NCBI RefSeq assembly: GCF_000455325.1
Contig: NZ_HG322951.1
Span: 927,029 to 991,028 of the forward strand
DNA length: 64,000 nucleotides
Direction of reading: 5' to 3'
From: Mycolicibacterium septicum DSM 44393
GTDB lineage: Bacteria > Actinomycetota > Actinomycetes > Mycobacteriales > Mycobacteriaceae
The translations under genes were made by a program, and so were the position numbers. Of this stretch, positions 52,709 through 61,185 are shown piece after piece (within the stretch, counting starts at the first letter, position 1; every line of letters begins with the position of its first letter). The notes beneath the pieces were generated by a model. That model did no database searches, was not told where the DNA came from, and saw only the letters and a program-made list of their open reading frames with translations.

Positions 52709-53559
52709 TGCCGACCCCTCATGTGGTCACCGAAGACACCACCGACGCTTCTGCCGGTCCGGTGGGGCGTGTGCGTCCGTTCTATCGGGCGGTGGGCAAT
52801 GAAGAGCGCGTGTTCGCCGCTGCTTTCACCGAACAACTTCCTGTCTTGCTGAAGGGGCCAACGGGTTGTGGGAAAACGCGATTCGTCGAAGCAATGGCTC
52901 ATGATTTGGGACGACCGCTGATCACGGTGGCGTGCCACGACGATCTGACCACCGCAGATCTCGTGGGCCGGTTCCTCTTACGTGCCGGGGAAACGGAATG
53001 GGTCGACGGACCGCTGACGCGGGCGGTGCGCGAAGGCGCGATTTGTTACCTCGACGAAGTGGTCGAAGCACGTCAGGACACCACTGTCGTGCTGCACCCG
53101 CTCGCCGATCACCGGCGGACACTGCCGATCGAACGCCTGGGAGAAACCCTCGTCGCCGGGCCAGAATTTTGCCTCGTTGTCTCCTACAACCCGGGGTACC
53201 AGAGCGTCCTCAAAGACCTCAAGGATTCGACGCGGCAACGCATGGTGGCGATCGAATTCGACTATCCTGAAGCAGATCTGGAGGCATCGATCGTGCAGCA
53301 CGAGAGCGGCGCCGACGCTCGGTCTGCCACGGACCTGGTTCGCCTGGCGCAGGCGATCAGGCGTCTGGAGGTGCCTGGGTTGCGGGAGGTTTCCTCGACC
53401 CGCGTCCTGGTCGCCGCAGCCCGCCTGGCCAAGGCCGGTCTGTCACTGCGCGAGGCCGCCGAAGCTGCCGTCATCGCGCCGCTGACCGACGACCTTGCCT
53501 TGGGCGCCAGCCTTCGCCGTCTGCTCGACCTCTACCTGGCCGATCAGCCCCACGGCTGA
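52708..53559 (+). CDS. AAA+ ATPase, MoxR/NorQ/CbbQ type
   Basis: 283 residues. Walker A GPTGCGKT (50-57), Walker B AICYLDEV (111-118, D116/E117), a sensor-1-like VVSYNPGYQ, and a C-terminal CbbQ/NirQ/NorQ extension (RRLEVPGLREVSSTRVLVAA). These ATPases form hexamers that, with a VWA partner, remodel metalloenzymes. ATG overlaps the VWA stop (TGATG), so the pair is stoichiometrically coupled. The client is probably encoded nearby; the AveC-like protein or the GMC enzyme are candidates, though neither is a classic metal enzyme. Confidence 0.9.
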   Translation: MPTPHVVTEDTTDASAGPVGRVRPFYRAVGNEERVFAAAFTEQLPVLLKGPTGCGKTRFVEAMAHDLGRPLITVACHDDLTTADLVGRFLLRAGETEWVDGPLTRAVREGAICYLDEVVEARQDTTVVLHPLADHRRTLPIERLGETLVAGPEFCLVVSYNPGYQSVLKDLKDSTRQRMVAIEFDYPEADLEASIVQHESGADARSATDLVRLAQAIRRLEVPGLREVSSTRVLVAAARLAKAGLSLREAAEAAVIAPLTDDLALGASLRRLLDLYLADQPHG

Positions 53560-53564
53560 CCGAT

Positions 53565-55184
53565 TCATGCGGTGATGATCAGTTCAGCCGCTCGCTCTCC
53601 GATCATCATCGACGCGGCGTTCGTATTGCCGCCGACGATGCTCGGCATGACCGAAGCGTCCGCCACGCGCAGTCCCTCCATGCCCCGGACCTTCAACGTG
53701 GGGTCGATGACCGCGTGCTCGTCGACGCCCATCCGGCACGTTCCGACCGGGTGATAAACGCCGGAAGCGTTGCGTCGCACGAAGTCTGCGAGGTCGCCTC
53801 CGGCCTGGTCCGGGCCGGGTAATACCTCGCGACCGACTTCCGAGGCGATTGCCGGGTGTTTGACGGTTTCCCGCACAAGTTCCATGCCGGCCACCAAGGT
53901 CGCCAGGTCCTGCGGCTCGGACAGGTAGTTGGGATCGATCAGGGGTGCGGTGAACGGATCGGTCGAGGCCAATCGCACCGTGCCGCGACTCTCTGGATAG
54001 ATCATGGTCGGCAACAGTGACAACGAAGGCGACGGATCCACGGCCAGGTGTAGCCCCGGCTCGTCCTGATTCTCGGGATAGCCGATCGGCAGGATGAAGA
54101 TCTGCAGGTCCGGGAGATCGGTACCTGTCCGGGTCCCGCTGTCCACGAACCCGACAGCCTCAAACAGTGTGTGTGCCATGAAGGTTGAGCGAGGGCGCGC
54201 ACACTCCCGGACCGCGGCACCGATAAAACTCAGCGGTGAGGAGCGGCGCCCGCCGGGCGCCTGATAGGACATGGGAACGAACAGGTGATCGTGCAGATTG
54301 TCGCCGACCGGGAGGTCGGCAATGACCTTGATTCCATGCTCGCGCAGGTGCTGTGCGTGACCGATTCCCGAGAGCATCAGCAATCGCGGGGTGCCGAGCG
54401 ACCCGGCACTGACGATCACCTCGCGGCCGGCGCGGACGGGACCGATCGATCGCCGGTTGCGCCCCGCAACCACCTCCACGCCGGTCGCTCGGCCGTTCTC
54501 GACGATGATGCGGGTCGCCGTCACGCCGGTGAGCACACGCAGATTCGGCGGTGCCTCCCGCAGGTAGCCCCGGTCGGTGCCCACCCTGCGGCCCCCGCCC
54601 GCGCTCTGCTGTATCGGCGCGACTCCTGCTTGGCGTGCGCCGTTGTAGTCCTCGTTCCTCTCGACGCAGGCGGTCTCGGCCAGTGCACTCATGAAGCTTT
54701 CGGTGACATCGGCAAGGCCGGTGGCCCGTTCCACCGCGATCGGCCCGTCGCCGCCTCGCAGTTCACTGGACCCGTCTTCGAAGCTCTCCAGTCGACGGAA
54801 CGACGGCAATACATCGGAGAACCCCCAGCCTTTCGCCCCGGCCGACGCCCAGTCGTCGTAGTTCTGCCGATTGCCGCGGACAAACGCCATCCCGTTGACC
54901 ACGCTGCCGCCACCGAGGACCCGGCCGTGCGATTGCGGAAGCGTGCGGCCGTTCATGTGTTGTTGCGGCACGCTGTGCGCAGGCCAGGTGACCAATCGCT
55001 GCAGCGCGGTGACTGCGTGGATGGCCCCGCACAGACCGGGAACCGTCACCAGCGGGCCCCGGCGCCGGCGTCCCGACTCGATCAGGGTGACCGTCGCACC
55101 GGAATCGGCGAGCCGCCGGGCCACGATCGCCCCTGCGCTGCCCGACCCCACGACGACATAGTCGGCCGTCCCTGCTGGCTTCAT
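53565..55184 (-). CDS. GMC-family FAD oxidoreductase
   Basis: 539 residues, glucose-methanol-choline oxidoreductase. The FAD motif YVVVGSGSAGAIVARRLADS starts at residue 9. GMC signature 1 is around GRVLGGGSVVNGM, signature 2 is SAGSLGTPRLLMLSGIG. The active-site His is in YHPVGTCRMG and the Asn in VGGNTNAAS. Substrates are alcohols, choline or sterols. GGAGG stands 5 nt before the ATG at 55184; the open frame to 55280 is not coding-like. It is divergent from the second mce operon 122 bp away, so shared control and oxidation of an imported alcohol are plausible. Confidence 0.9.
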   Translation of the reverse strand: MKPAGTADYVVVGSGSAGAIVARRLADSGATVTLIESGRRRRGPLVTVPGLCGAIHAVTALQRLVTWPAHSVPQQHMNGRTLPQSHGRVLGGGSVVNGMAFVRGNRQNYDDWASAGAKGWGFSDVLPSFRRLESFEDGSSELRGGDGPIAVERATGLADVTESFMSALAETACVERNEDYNGARQAGVAPIQQSAGGGRRVGTDRGYLREAPPNLRVLTGVTATRIIVENGRATGVEVVAGRNRRSIGPVRAGREVIVSAGSLGTPRLLMLSGIGHAQHLREHGIKVIADLPVGDNLHDHLFVPMSYQAPGGRRSSPLSFIGAAVRECARPRSTFMAHTLFEAVGFVDSGTRTGTDLPDLQIFILPIGYPENQDEPGLHLAVDPSPSLSLLPTMIYPESRGTVRLASTDPFTAPLIDPNYLSEPQDLATLVAGMELVRETVKHPAIASEVGREVLPGPDQAGGDLADFVRRNASGVYHPVGTCRMGVDEHAVIDPTLKVRGMEGLRVADASVMPSIVGGNTNAASMMIGERAAELIITA

Positions 55185-55306
55185 CCAAGCCTCCATTGAC
55201 ACTAGAATCATTTCATTTTCTGAAATACTATCGGCAATACTGTAGCCGCCCAAGGTCGAGCGCGGTACCGGGCAGGGCAACGACGAACGACTGTCAAAAC
55301 GGGGGC

Positions 55307-56530
55307 ATGGATGTCATCGACATGGACCGGGTCATGAGCCGACCGGGGCGACCGCAATACGCGCGCCTACTGGCCGGTCTGGCCACCGTTGCGGCGCTCG
55401 TGGGGGTGACGGCACTGTCGATCAGCCTGTTTCGCGGCGACTTCAGTCGGGGTCTGCCGGTGACGGTGCTCGCCCAGCGTGCCGGGTTGGTCCTCAACAT
55501 CGATGCCAAGGTCAAACTGCACGGTGTCCAGATCGGCCGCGTCACCGCCATCGACGCCCGTCCCGACGGGCAGGCAGCGATCCGACTCGCGCTCGACGAA
55601 TCCCAGGTGCATCTCGTGCCGGCGAACGTGCTCGTCGAGATCGCCGCGCCGACCGCGTTCGGGGCGAAGTCGATCGAACTGATCGATCCCGAACATCCGG
55701 ATTCGCAGCATATTTCGGCCGGACAGGTCGTCGAAGCGCGGCATGTGATGGTCGAGATCAACACCTTGTTCGATCAGTTGACCACATTGCTCGATCACGT
55801 CGCCCCGGACAAACTCAACGAAACCCTGTCGGCGCTGGGATCGGCGCTCAGTGGGCGTGGACACCAAATCGGCCAGACGATCGACGATTTCGATGCCTTC
55901 CTGGCCGCCACCGAGCCCGCACTACCGGCGTTGAGCCGCGAGGTGGCCGCCGCGCCCGTGGTGTTCAACACCTATGCCGACGCGGCACCGGACCTGATCA
56001 CCACCATCGACAACGCCACCCGCGTCAGCCAGTCCATCGTCGACGAGCAGGACAACCTGGACGCATTCCTGCTCAGCGCTATCGGATTGGCGCAGACGGG
56101 AACCCCGGTACTCAGCCAGAACCACACCCCGCTGGCCGACGCGTTGCATCTCCTGGTCCCGACCACCGATCTGACCCGCGAATACAACGCCGCGCTGAAC
56201 TGCCAGATCACCGGCATGGCGTTCATTTCGAAGTGGCAACCGCTGCGACTTCCCGGCGCCGAGGTGGCCGCCGGCCTGACGGCCGGTCAGGAACGCTACC
56301 GCTACCCCGGAGACCTGCCCAAGGCCGGATCCAAAGGCGGCCCCCGCTGTGAGAACTTGCCGTTGCCGTTTCTCTCGCGGCCCCGATGGGTGGTGGCCGA
56401 TACCGGCACGAACCCGTGGAAGTACGGAAACCAAGACATCCTGGTCAATACCGACGGTCTCAAACAGTGGCTGTTCGGCCCGATCGACGGCCCGCCCCGC
56501 AACACCGCTCAGATCGGACAACCCGGATGA
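55307..56530 (+). CDS. mceA: MceA-type subunit of second mce operon
   Basis: 407 residues. A single N-terminal helix (LLAGLATVAALVGVTALSIS) is followed by the MCE domain (AQRAGLVLNIDAKVKLHGVQ to KSIELIDPEH) and HVMVEINTLFDQLTTLL. The C-terminal region (LVPTTDLTREYNAALNCQIT and onward) is A-type. ATG 55307 follows GGGGGC and precedes a second in-frame ATG at 55322. No yrbE genes precede it; the neighbour is the divergent GMC oxidase. The 3' end overlaps mceB by ATGA. Confidence 0.9.
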   Translation: MDVIDMDRVMSRPGRPQYARLLAGLATVAALVGVTALSISLFRGDFSRGLPVTVLAQRAGLVLNIDAKVKLHGVQIGRVTAIDARPDGQAAIRLALDESQVHLVPANVLVEIAAPTAFGAKSIELIDPEHPDSQHISAGQVVEARHVMVEINTLFDQLTTLLDHVAPDKLNETLSALGSALSGRGHQIGQTIDDFDAFLAATEPALPALSREVAAAPVVFNTYADAAPDLITTIDNATRVSQSIVDEQDNLDAFLLSAIGLAQTGTPVLSQNHTPLADALHLLVPTTDLTREYNAALNCQITGMAFISKWQPLRLPGAEVAAGLTAGQERYRYPGDLPKAGSKGGPRCENLPLPFLSRPRWVVADTGTNPWKYGNQDILVNTDGLKQWLFGPIDGPPRNTAQIGQPG

Positions 56531-57555
56531 CGATTCGGACGGCCACGACCTTGATCAAGTTCGGCACCTTCGCGGCGGTGATGACGGTGCTGACTGCCGC
56601 GCTCTTCGTGGTTTTCGGTGAAGTCCGATCCGGTTCCAGGACAGTGTATTCAGCGGTCTTCGGCGACGTCTCGAGCCTGCGCGAAGGCGACTCGGTGCGT
56701 ATGGCCGGCATCCAGATCGGGACCGTCGACAAGGTTGCATTGCGCCAGGACAAGACGGTCGAAGTAGGTTTCGACACCGACCGTGATGTCGTCCTAACCC
56801 AAGGGACCCGCGCTGTGGTTCGCTATCTCAACCTGGTGGGCGACCGCTACCTCGAACTCGTCGACAGTCCGGGCCGCAACACCAAACTTGCTGCCGGGGC
56901 ACAGATCCCGCGGGAGCGCACCGCCGGAGCACTCGATCTCGATCTGTTGCTCGGCGGACTCAAGCCAGTCATCCAGGGGCTCAACCCCGACGATGTCAAC
57001 GCGCTGACCTCGTCGCTGATTGCGGTGTTCCAGGACCAGGGCACCACGGTGGACTCGCTCATGGCCAAGACCGCGTCGTTCACCAACACATTGGCCGACA
57101 ACAGCGCAACCGTGCAGTCGGTCATCGACAACCTCAAGACCACGCTGCAAACCCTGTCCCAGGACAGCGATCAGTTCTCCGGAACGATTGACCGTCTGCA
57201 ACGCCTCGTCGACGGGTTGTCGACGGACCGCGATCCGATCGGCGCTGCCATCGAGTCGCTCGACAACGGCACCGCGTCACTGGCCGACCTACTCACCCAG
57301 GCCCGCCCCCCACTGGCGGGCACTGTCGATCAACTCGACCGCCTGGCACCGCTGCTCGACCAAGACAAAGACCGGCTCGAGACCGGGCTGCGCATGGCGC
57401 CCGACAACTACAACAAGCTCATCCGAACCGGTGCCTACGGCAGTTTCGTGAACTACTACCTATGCGGCCTGGCGGTCCGAGTGTCTGATCTGCAGGGACG
57501 CACCGCCGAATTCCCGTGGTTCAAACAAGAAGCCGGAAGATGCGGTGAGCCCTGA
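56527..57555 (+). CDS. mceB: MceB-type subunit of second mce operon
   Basis: 342 residues: anchor helix (FGTFAAVMTVLTAALFVVFG), MCE domain (SAVFGDVSSLREGDSVRMAG to RYLELVDSPG), and a helical region with Leu-rich heptads. The B-type end has AYGSFVNYYLCGL, the counterpart of NFFNFYLCDL in the first operon's MceB. The gene overlaps mceA (ATGA) and mceC (TGATG). Confidence 0.92.
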   Translation: MTIRTATTLIKFGTFAAVMTVLTAALFVVFGEVRSGSRTVYSAVFGDVSSLREGDSVRMAGIQIGTVDKVALRQDKTVEVGFDTDRDVVLTQGTRAVVRYLNLVGDRYLELVDSPGRNTKLAAGAQIPRERTAGALDLDLLLGGLKPVIQGLNPDDVNALTSSLIAVFQDQGTTVDSLMAKTASFTNTLADNSATVQSVIDNLKTTLQTLSQDSDQFSGTIDRLQRLVDGLSTDRDPIGAAIESLDNGTASLADLLTQARPPLAGTVDQLDRLAPLLDQDKDRLETGLRMAPDNYNKLIRTGAYGSFVNYYLCGLAVRVSDLQGRTAEFPWFKQEAGRCGEP

Positions 57556-58622
57556 TGCTCAAGTACCGTGGCACCCATCTCATCCGCGCCGGATTCATCG
57601 GCGTGATTGTCATAACCCTCATCATCGCGGTCGGACTGCAGCCCGAACGGTTGTGGTCACTGGCGGCCCAGATCGCCTACCGTGCCCAGTTCGCTGAAGC
57701 CGGCGGTCTCACCAGCGGCAACAAGGTGAAGATGTCCGGCGTCGCGGTCGGGACCGTTACCGACGTGTCGTTGCAGGGTCTGCAGCCGCTGGTCACCTTC
57801 AAGGTCGACAGCACAGTGCGGCTCGGTTCGGACACATCGGCCCACATCCGCACCGGCAGCCTGCTGGGTGAAAGGGTATTGGTTCTGGAATCTTCCGGCG
57901 ACGGGAACCTGCAGCCGCTCGACCTGATACCGCAGACCCGGACGTCGTCTCCGTACTCGCTGACCGATGCCGTTGGCGACTTGACGCGCAACACCGGGGC
58001 GACCGACACCGCAACGCTGAATCAATCGTTGGAAACTCTGGCCACCACCATCGACCAGATCGCGCCGCAGCTCGCGCCTACCTTCGACGGACTCACCCGG
58101 CTGTCTAAATCTCTCAACAGCCGCAATCAGACACTCGCGGCATTGCTGTCGTCCACTTCCGAGGTCACCGGCATCCTCGCCGACCGCAGCCAGCAACTCA
58201 ACGCACTGATCCTCAACGCCAACGACCTCGTCGACGTACTGGTTCAGCGGAGGCAGGCCATCATCGAGTTGCTCTCCAATACTTCGGCAGTGGCCCAACA
58301 ACTTTCCGGCGTCATCCACGACAACGAGCAGCAGCTCGCACCTACCTTGGACAAGCTCAATTCGGTCACCGCCATGCTGGAACGCAGCCGGGACAACATC
58401 GCCAGGATGCTGCCGGCCTTGGCGAAGTTTCAGGTCACCCTCGGCGAGACGGTGGCCAACGGCTTCTACTACAACGCCTACGTCCCGGATCTGCTCCCCG
58501 GCAATTTTCTGCAACCGTTCCTCGACTACGCCTTCGGGTTCCGGCGTGGAGGCAAGCCCGGCGATCCTCCTCGCGCCGAATTCCCATTCCCTCGCAACGG
58601 GATACCGGAGGCGCCCCGCTGA
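57555..58622 (+). CDS. mceC: MceC-type subunit of second mce operon
   Basis: 355 residues: anchor helix (IRAGFIGVIVITLIIAVGL), MCE domain (AQFAEAGGLTSGNKVKMSGV to ERVLVLESSG), helical part and LLPGNFLQPFLDYAF. It lacks the Pro-rich extension seen in the MceC of the first operon, ending soon after in EFPFPRNGIPEAPR. One-base overlaps with both mceB and mceD. Confidence 0.92.
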   Translation: MLKYRGTHLIRAGFIGVIVITLIIAVGLQPERLWSLAAQIAYRAQFAEAGGLTSGNKVKMSGVAVGTVTDVSLQGLQPLVTFKVDSTVRLGSDTSAHIRTGSLLGERVLVLESSGDGNLQPLDLIPQTRTSSPYSLTDAVGDLTRNTGATDTATLNQSLETLATTIDQIAPQLAPTFDGLTRLSKSLNSRNQTLAALLSSTSEVTGILADRSQQLNALILNANDLVDVLVQRRQAIIELLSNTSAVAQQLSGVIHDNEQQLAPTLDKLNSVTAMLERSRDNIARMLPALAKFQVTLGETVANGFYYNAYVPDLLPGNFLQPFLDYAFGFRRGGKPGDPPRAEFPFPRNGIPEAPR

Positions 58623-59968
58623 TGACGACATCCCGGATCCGGCGGATCGCCACCGTTGTGCTGATCACGATCATCGCGGCCGCAGCGACATGGCTCACCC
58701 GTGTGACCCTGTTCGCCCCGAAGACGATCACCGCGTACTTCACCCATGCCAGCTCCATCTACCCGCGCGATCAGGTCCGGGTTGCCGGGGTCGCCGTGGG
58801 GACCATCGAGGCGATCCACCCCGAGGGCACCCAGACGAGGGTGACCATGCAACTCGACAGAAAGGTGCCGATCCCCGCCAACACCAGCGCCGTCATCGTC
58901 GCGCCAAACCTCGTTTCCGCCCGCTATATTCAGCTTGTCGCGCCCAGTGCGGCCAGCGCCGACGTCATCGCAGACGGAGCGCTGATCCCGCTTGACCGCA
59001 CCGCAGTGCCCGTCGACTGGGACGAAGTCAAACAACAATTGACGCGCCTGGCCACCGATCTGGGGCCCCACAACGGCATCTCGTCCACCTCGGCGGCTCG
59101 GTTCGTCGACAGTGCGGCCAACGCCATGAACGGCAACGGCGACAAGCTGCGCCAGACCCTGGCCGAACTGTCTGGAGTTGGACGCATCCTGGCTGATGGC
59201 GGCGGAAACATCGCCGACATCCTGAAGAACCTGCAGGTGTTCGTCAGCGCGCTCAAAGAGAGCAATGTGCAAATCGTCCAATTCCAGAACCGGTTCGCCA
59301 CGCTCACCAGCACGCTGGACAACAGCAGGTCAGAACTGGATGCCGCGCTGACCAACCTGTCGGCGGTCACCGGTGAGATCCAGACCTTCGTCGCCGGCAC
59401 CCGCGACAAGACCAGCGAACAACTGCAGCGCCTGACCAACGTCACACAGACCCTGGTCGATCACCGCAAAGACCTCGAGCAGGTGCTCCACGTGGCACCG
59501 CATGCCCTGGCCAACACCGTCAACATGTTCGACCCCCAGATGGGTTCGGGGGCAGGTGCATTCGTGTTGACGAACTTCTCCAATCCTGTCCAGTTCATCT
59601 GCTCAGCCATCGGTGCGGTCGCCAACGTGACCGCCTCCGAAACCGGAAAACTGTGCGCCCAGTACCTCGGACCCGGACTCAATGCCGCGAGCTTCAACAT
59701 GCTGCCGTTCCCGATCAACCCGTTCCTGGCGAAATCACCGCCACCGGAAGACCTGATCTATTCCGAGCCGGGTCTCATGCCCGGGGGCGCCGGCCCCACG
59801 CCCGGGCCGCCCGAAATACCGCCGGCTATATCGGCTTACGACCCCGCACCCGGTACACCCCATCCCGACAGCCTGCCCGAGATGCTGCTACCCGCCGCGC
59901 AGCCACCGCCACCCGCCGAACCTCAACCCGGCACGCCACCACAACCGACAGGGACCCCACCGCCGTGA
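58622..59968 (+). CDS. mceD: MceD-type subunit with Pro-rich tail, second mce operon
   Basis: 448 residues: anchor helix (IATVVLITIIAAAATWLTRV), MCE domain (AYFTHASSIYPRDQVRVAGV to RYIQLVAPS), and D-type IPLDRTAVPVDWDEVKQQLT. A Cys pair region (FICSAIGAVANV, GKLCAQYLGPG) is shared with the first MceD. It ends in about 70 Pro-rich residues (PPPAEPQPGTPPQPTG). The Pro-rich tail is on D here but on C in the other operon. Overlaps mceE by GTGA. Confidence 0.91.
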   Translation: MTTSRIRRIATVVLITIIAAAATWLTRVTLFAPKTITAYFTHASSIYPRDQVRVAGVAVGTIEAIHPEGTQTRVTMQLDRKVPIPANTSAVIVAPNLVSARYIQLVAPSAASADVIADGALIPLDRTAVPVDWDEVKQQLTRLATDLGPHNGISSTSAARFVDSAANAMNGNGDKLRQTLAELSGVGRILADGGGNIADILKNLQVFVSALKESNVQIVQFQNRFATLTSTLDNSRSELDAALTNLSAVTGEIQTFVAGTRDKTSEQLQRLTNVTQTLVDHRKDLEQVLHVAPHALANTVNMFDPQMGSGAGAFVLTNFSNPVQFICSAIGAVANVTASETGKLCAQYLGPGLNAASFNMLPFPINPFLAKSPPPEDLIYSEPGLMPGGAGPTPGPPEIPPAISAYDPAPGTPHPDSLPEMLLPAAQPPPPAEPQPGTPPQPTGTPPP

Positions 59969-61185
59969 TCAATAGCTCAGCGTTAAGGCGATGGGTGAGC
60001 GCCGGCTGTTGCATCCTGGTGGCCTCGACTGCTGGATGTGCCTTCCAGGGCGTCAACTCCCTGCCTCTGCCCGGCGCCGTCGGGCGCGGACCGGACGCCC
60101 GGGCCTACCATGTCGAAATCGCCAATGTCGGTACGCTCGAAGCGAATTCACCGGTGATGATCAACGACGTCGTCGTCGGCAGCATCTCCGGGATGAAGGT
60201 CAAGGCCGGCCACGCCGACGTCGAGGTGTCGATTCGCCCCGACGTCTCGGTACCAGCGAATGCCGTGGCCACCATCGGTCAGACCAGCCTCCTCGGATCA
60301 AGTCACTTGGCCCTCGATCCGCCCGCCGACCAACCGCCGGCCGGGCAGTTGCCTGCGGGCGCGACACTCACCCTGAATCAATCGTCCACCTATCCCACCA
60401 CCGAGGAGACCCTGGCCGCAGTGTCGGCCCTGATCAACTCCGGGGGCCTGGGTCAGATCGGCGACATCATCCACAACATGAATGCCGCACTGTCCGGTCA
60501 CGAACCGCAGTTGCGTGACCTGCTCGGGCGGCTGGACCGGCTGGTGGGCACCTTCGATGCGCAGCGCGGCGACATGGTCGAAGCGATGCGCGCCGTGGAT
60601 CGGCTCGCCGGCACGTTCGGTGCACAGAAAGACGTACTGACGCGTGCGCTGCGCACAATGCCGGGTGCGATGGATGTTCTGGTCCGGCAGCGTCCCAGGT
60701 TCACCGCCGCGCTGCGCGAACTCGGGACATTCGCCGATACCGCACACCAGGTGGTCAACGACACCCAGGCCGACTTGGTCGCGAATCTGCACAACCTCGA
60801 GCCGACCCTGTGCGGTTTGGCCAACGTCGGGCCGGACCTGGACCGGGGGCTGGCATTCCTGTCGAGTTATCCGCTCACCCAGGACTTCATCGACCGTGCC
60901 GTACGGGGGGACTACATCAACCTGTTCGCCGTCATCGACCTCACGGTCAACCGGCTCAAGAGCGGAATGTTTCTCGGAACCCGTTGGGGCCAAGAAGGTC
61001 TGACACTGGTACCGGCACCCGGGGACCCCGGTTACGACGCCTACTACAGCGACAACCCGCTTGGGGTCGGCGTCGCCCCTCCGATGACACCGAAACCCAC
61101 CGGGCTTCCCGATGGCGCAGGGCCGCCTCCGCCGCGGGTTCCCGGCGCACCACTGCCCACCGACGGCGCCATCGGAGGCTGCTGA
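59965..61185 (+). CDS. mceE: MceE-type lipoprotein of second mce operon
   Basis: 406 residues starting with GTG inside the mceD stop. The signal peptide ends in a lipobox-like ASTAGC (Cys about residue 26). The MCE domain (IANVGTLEANSPVMINDVVV to SSHLALDPPA) is followed by SSTYPTTEETLAAVSALI and the helical part. VRGDYINLFAVIDLTVNRL matches the E-type end in the first operon. A Pro-rich C-terminus (PPPPRVPGAPLPTDG) is present. TGATG overlap with mceF. Confidence 0.92.
   Translation: MINSSALRRWVSAGCCILVASTAGCAFQGVNSLPLPGAVGRGPDARAYHVEIANVGTLEANSPVMINDVVVGSISGMKVKAGHADVEVSIRPDVSVPANAVATIGQTSLLGSSHLALDPPADQPPAGQLPAGATLTLNQSSTYPTTEETLAAVSALINSGGLGQIGDIIHNMNAALSGHEPQLRDLLGRLDRLVGTFDAQRGDMVEAMRAVDRLAGTFGAQKDVLTRALRTMPGAMDVLVRQRPRFTAALRELGTFADTAHQVVNDTQADLVANLHNLEPTLCGLANVGPDLDRGLAFLSSYPLTQDFIDRAVRGDYINLFAVIDLTVNRLKSGMFLGTRWGQEGLTLVPAPGDPGYDAYYSDNPLGVGVAPPMTPKPTGLPDGAGPPPPRVPGAPLPTDGAIGGC

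Noticed and set aside
57657..58631. 324-codon leftward frame opposite mceC of the second operon
   Set aside because: Antisense shadow; similar frames occur opposite most Mce genes because of third-position GC bias.
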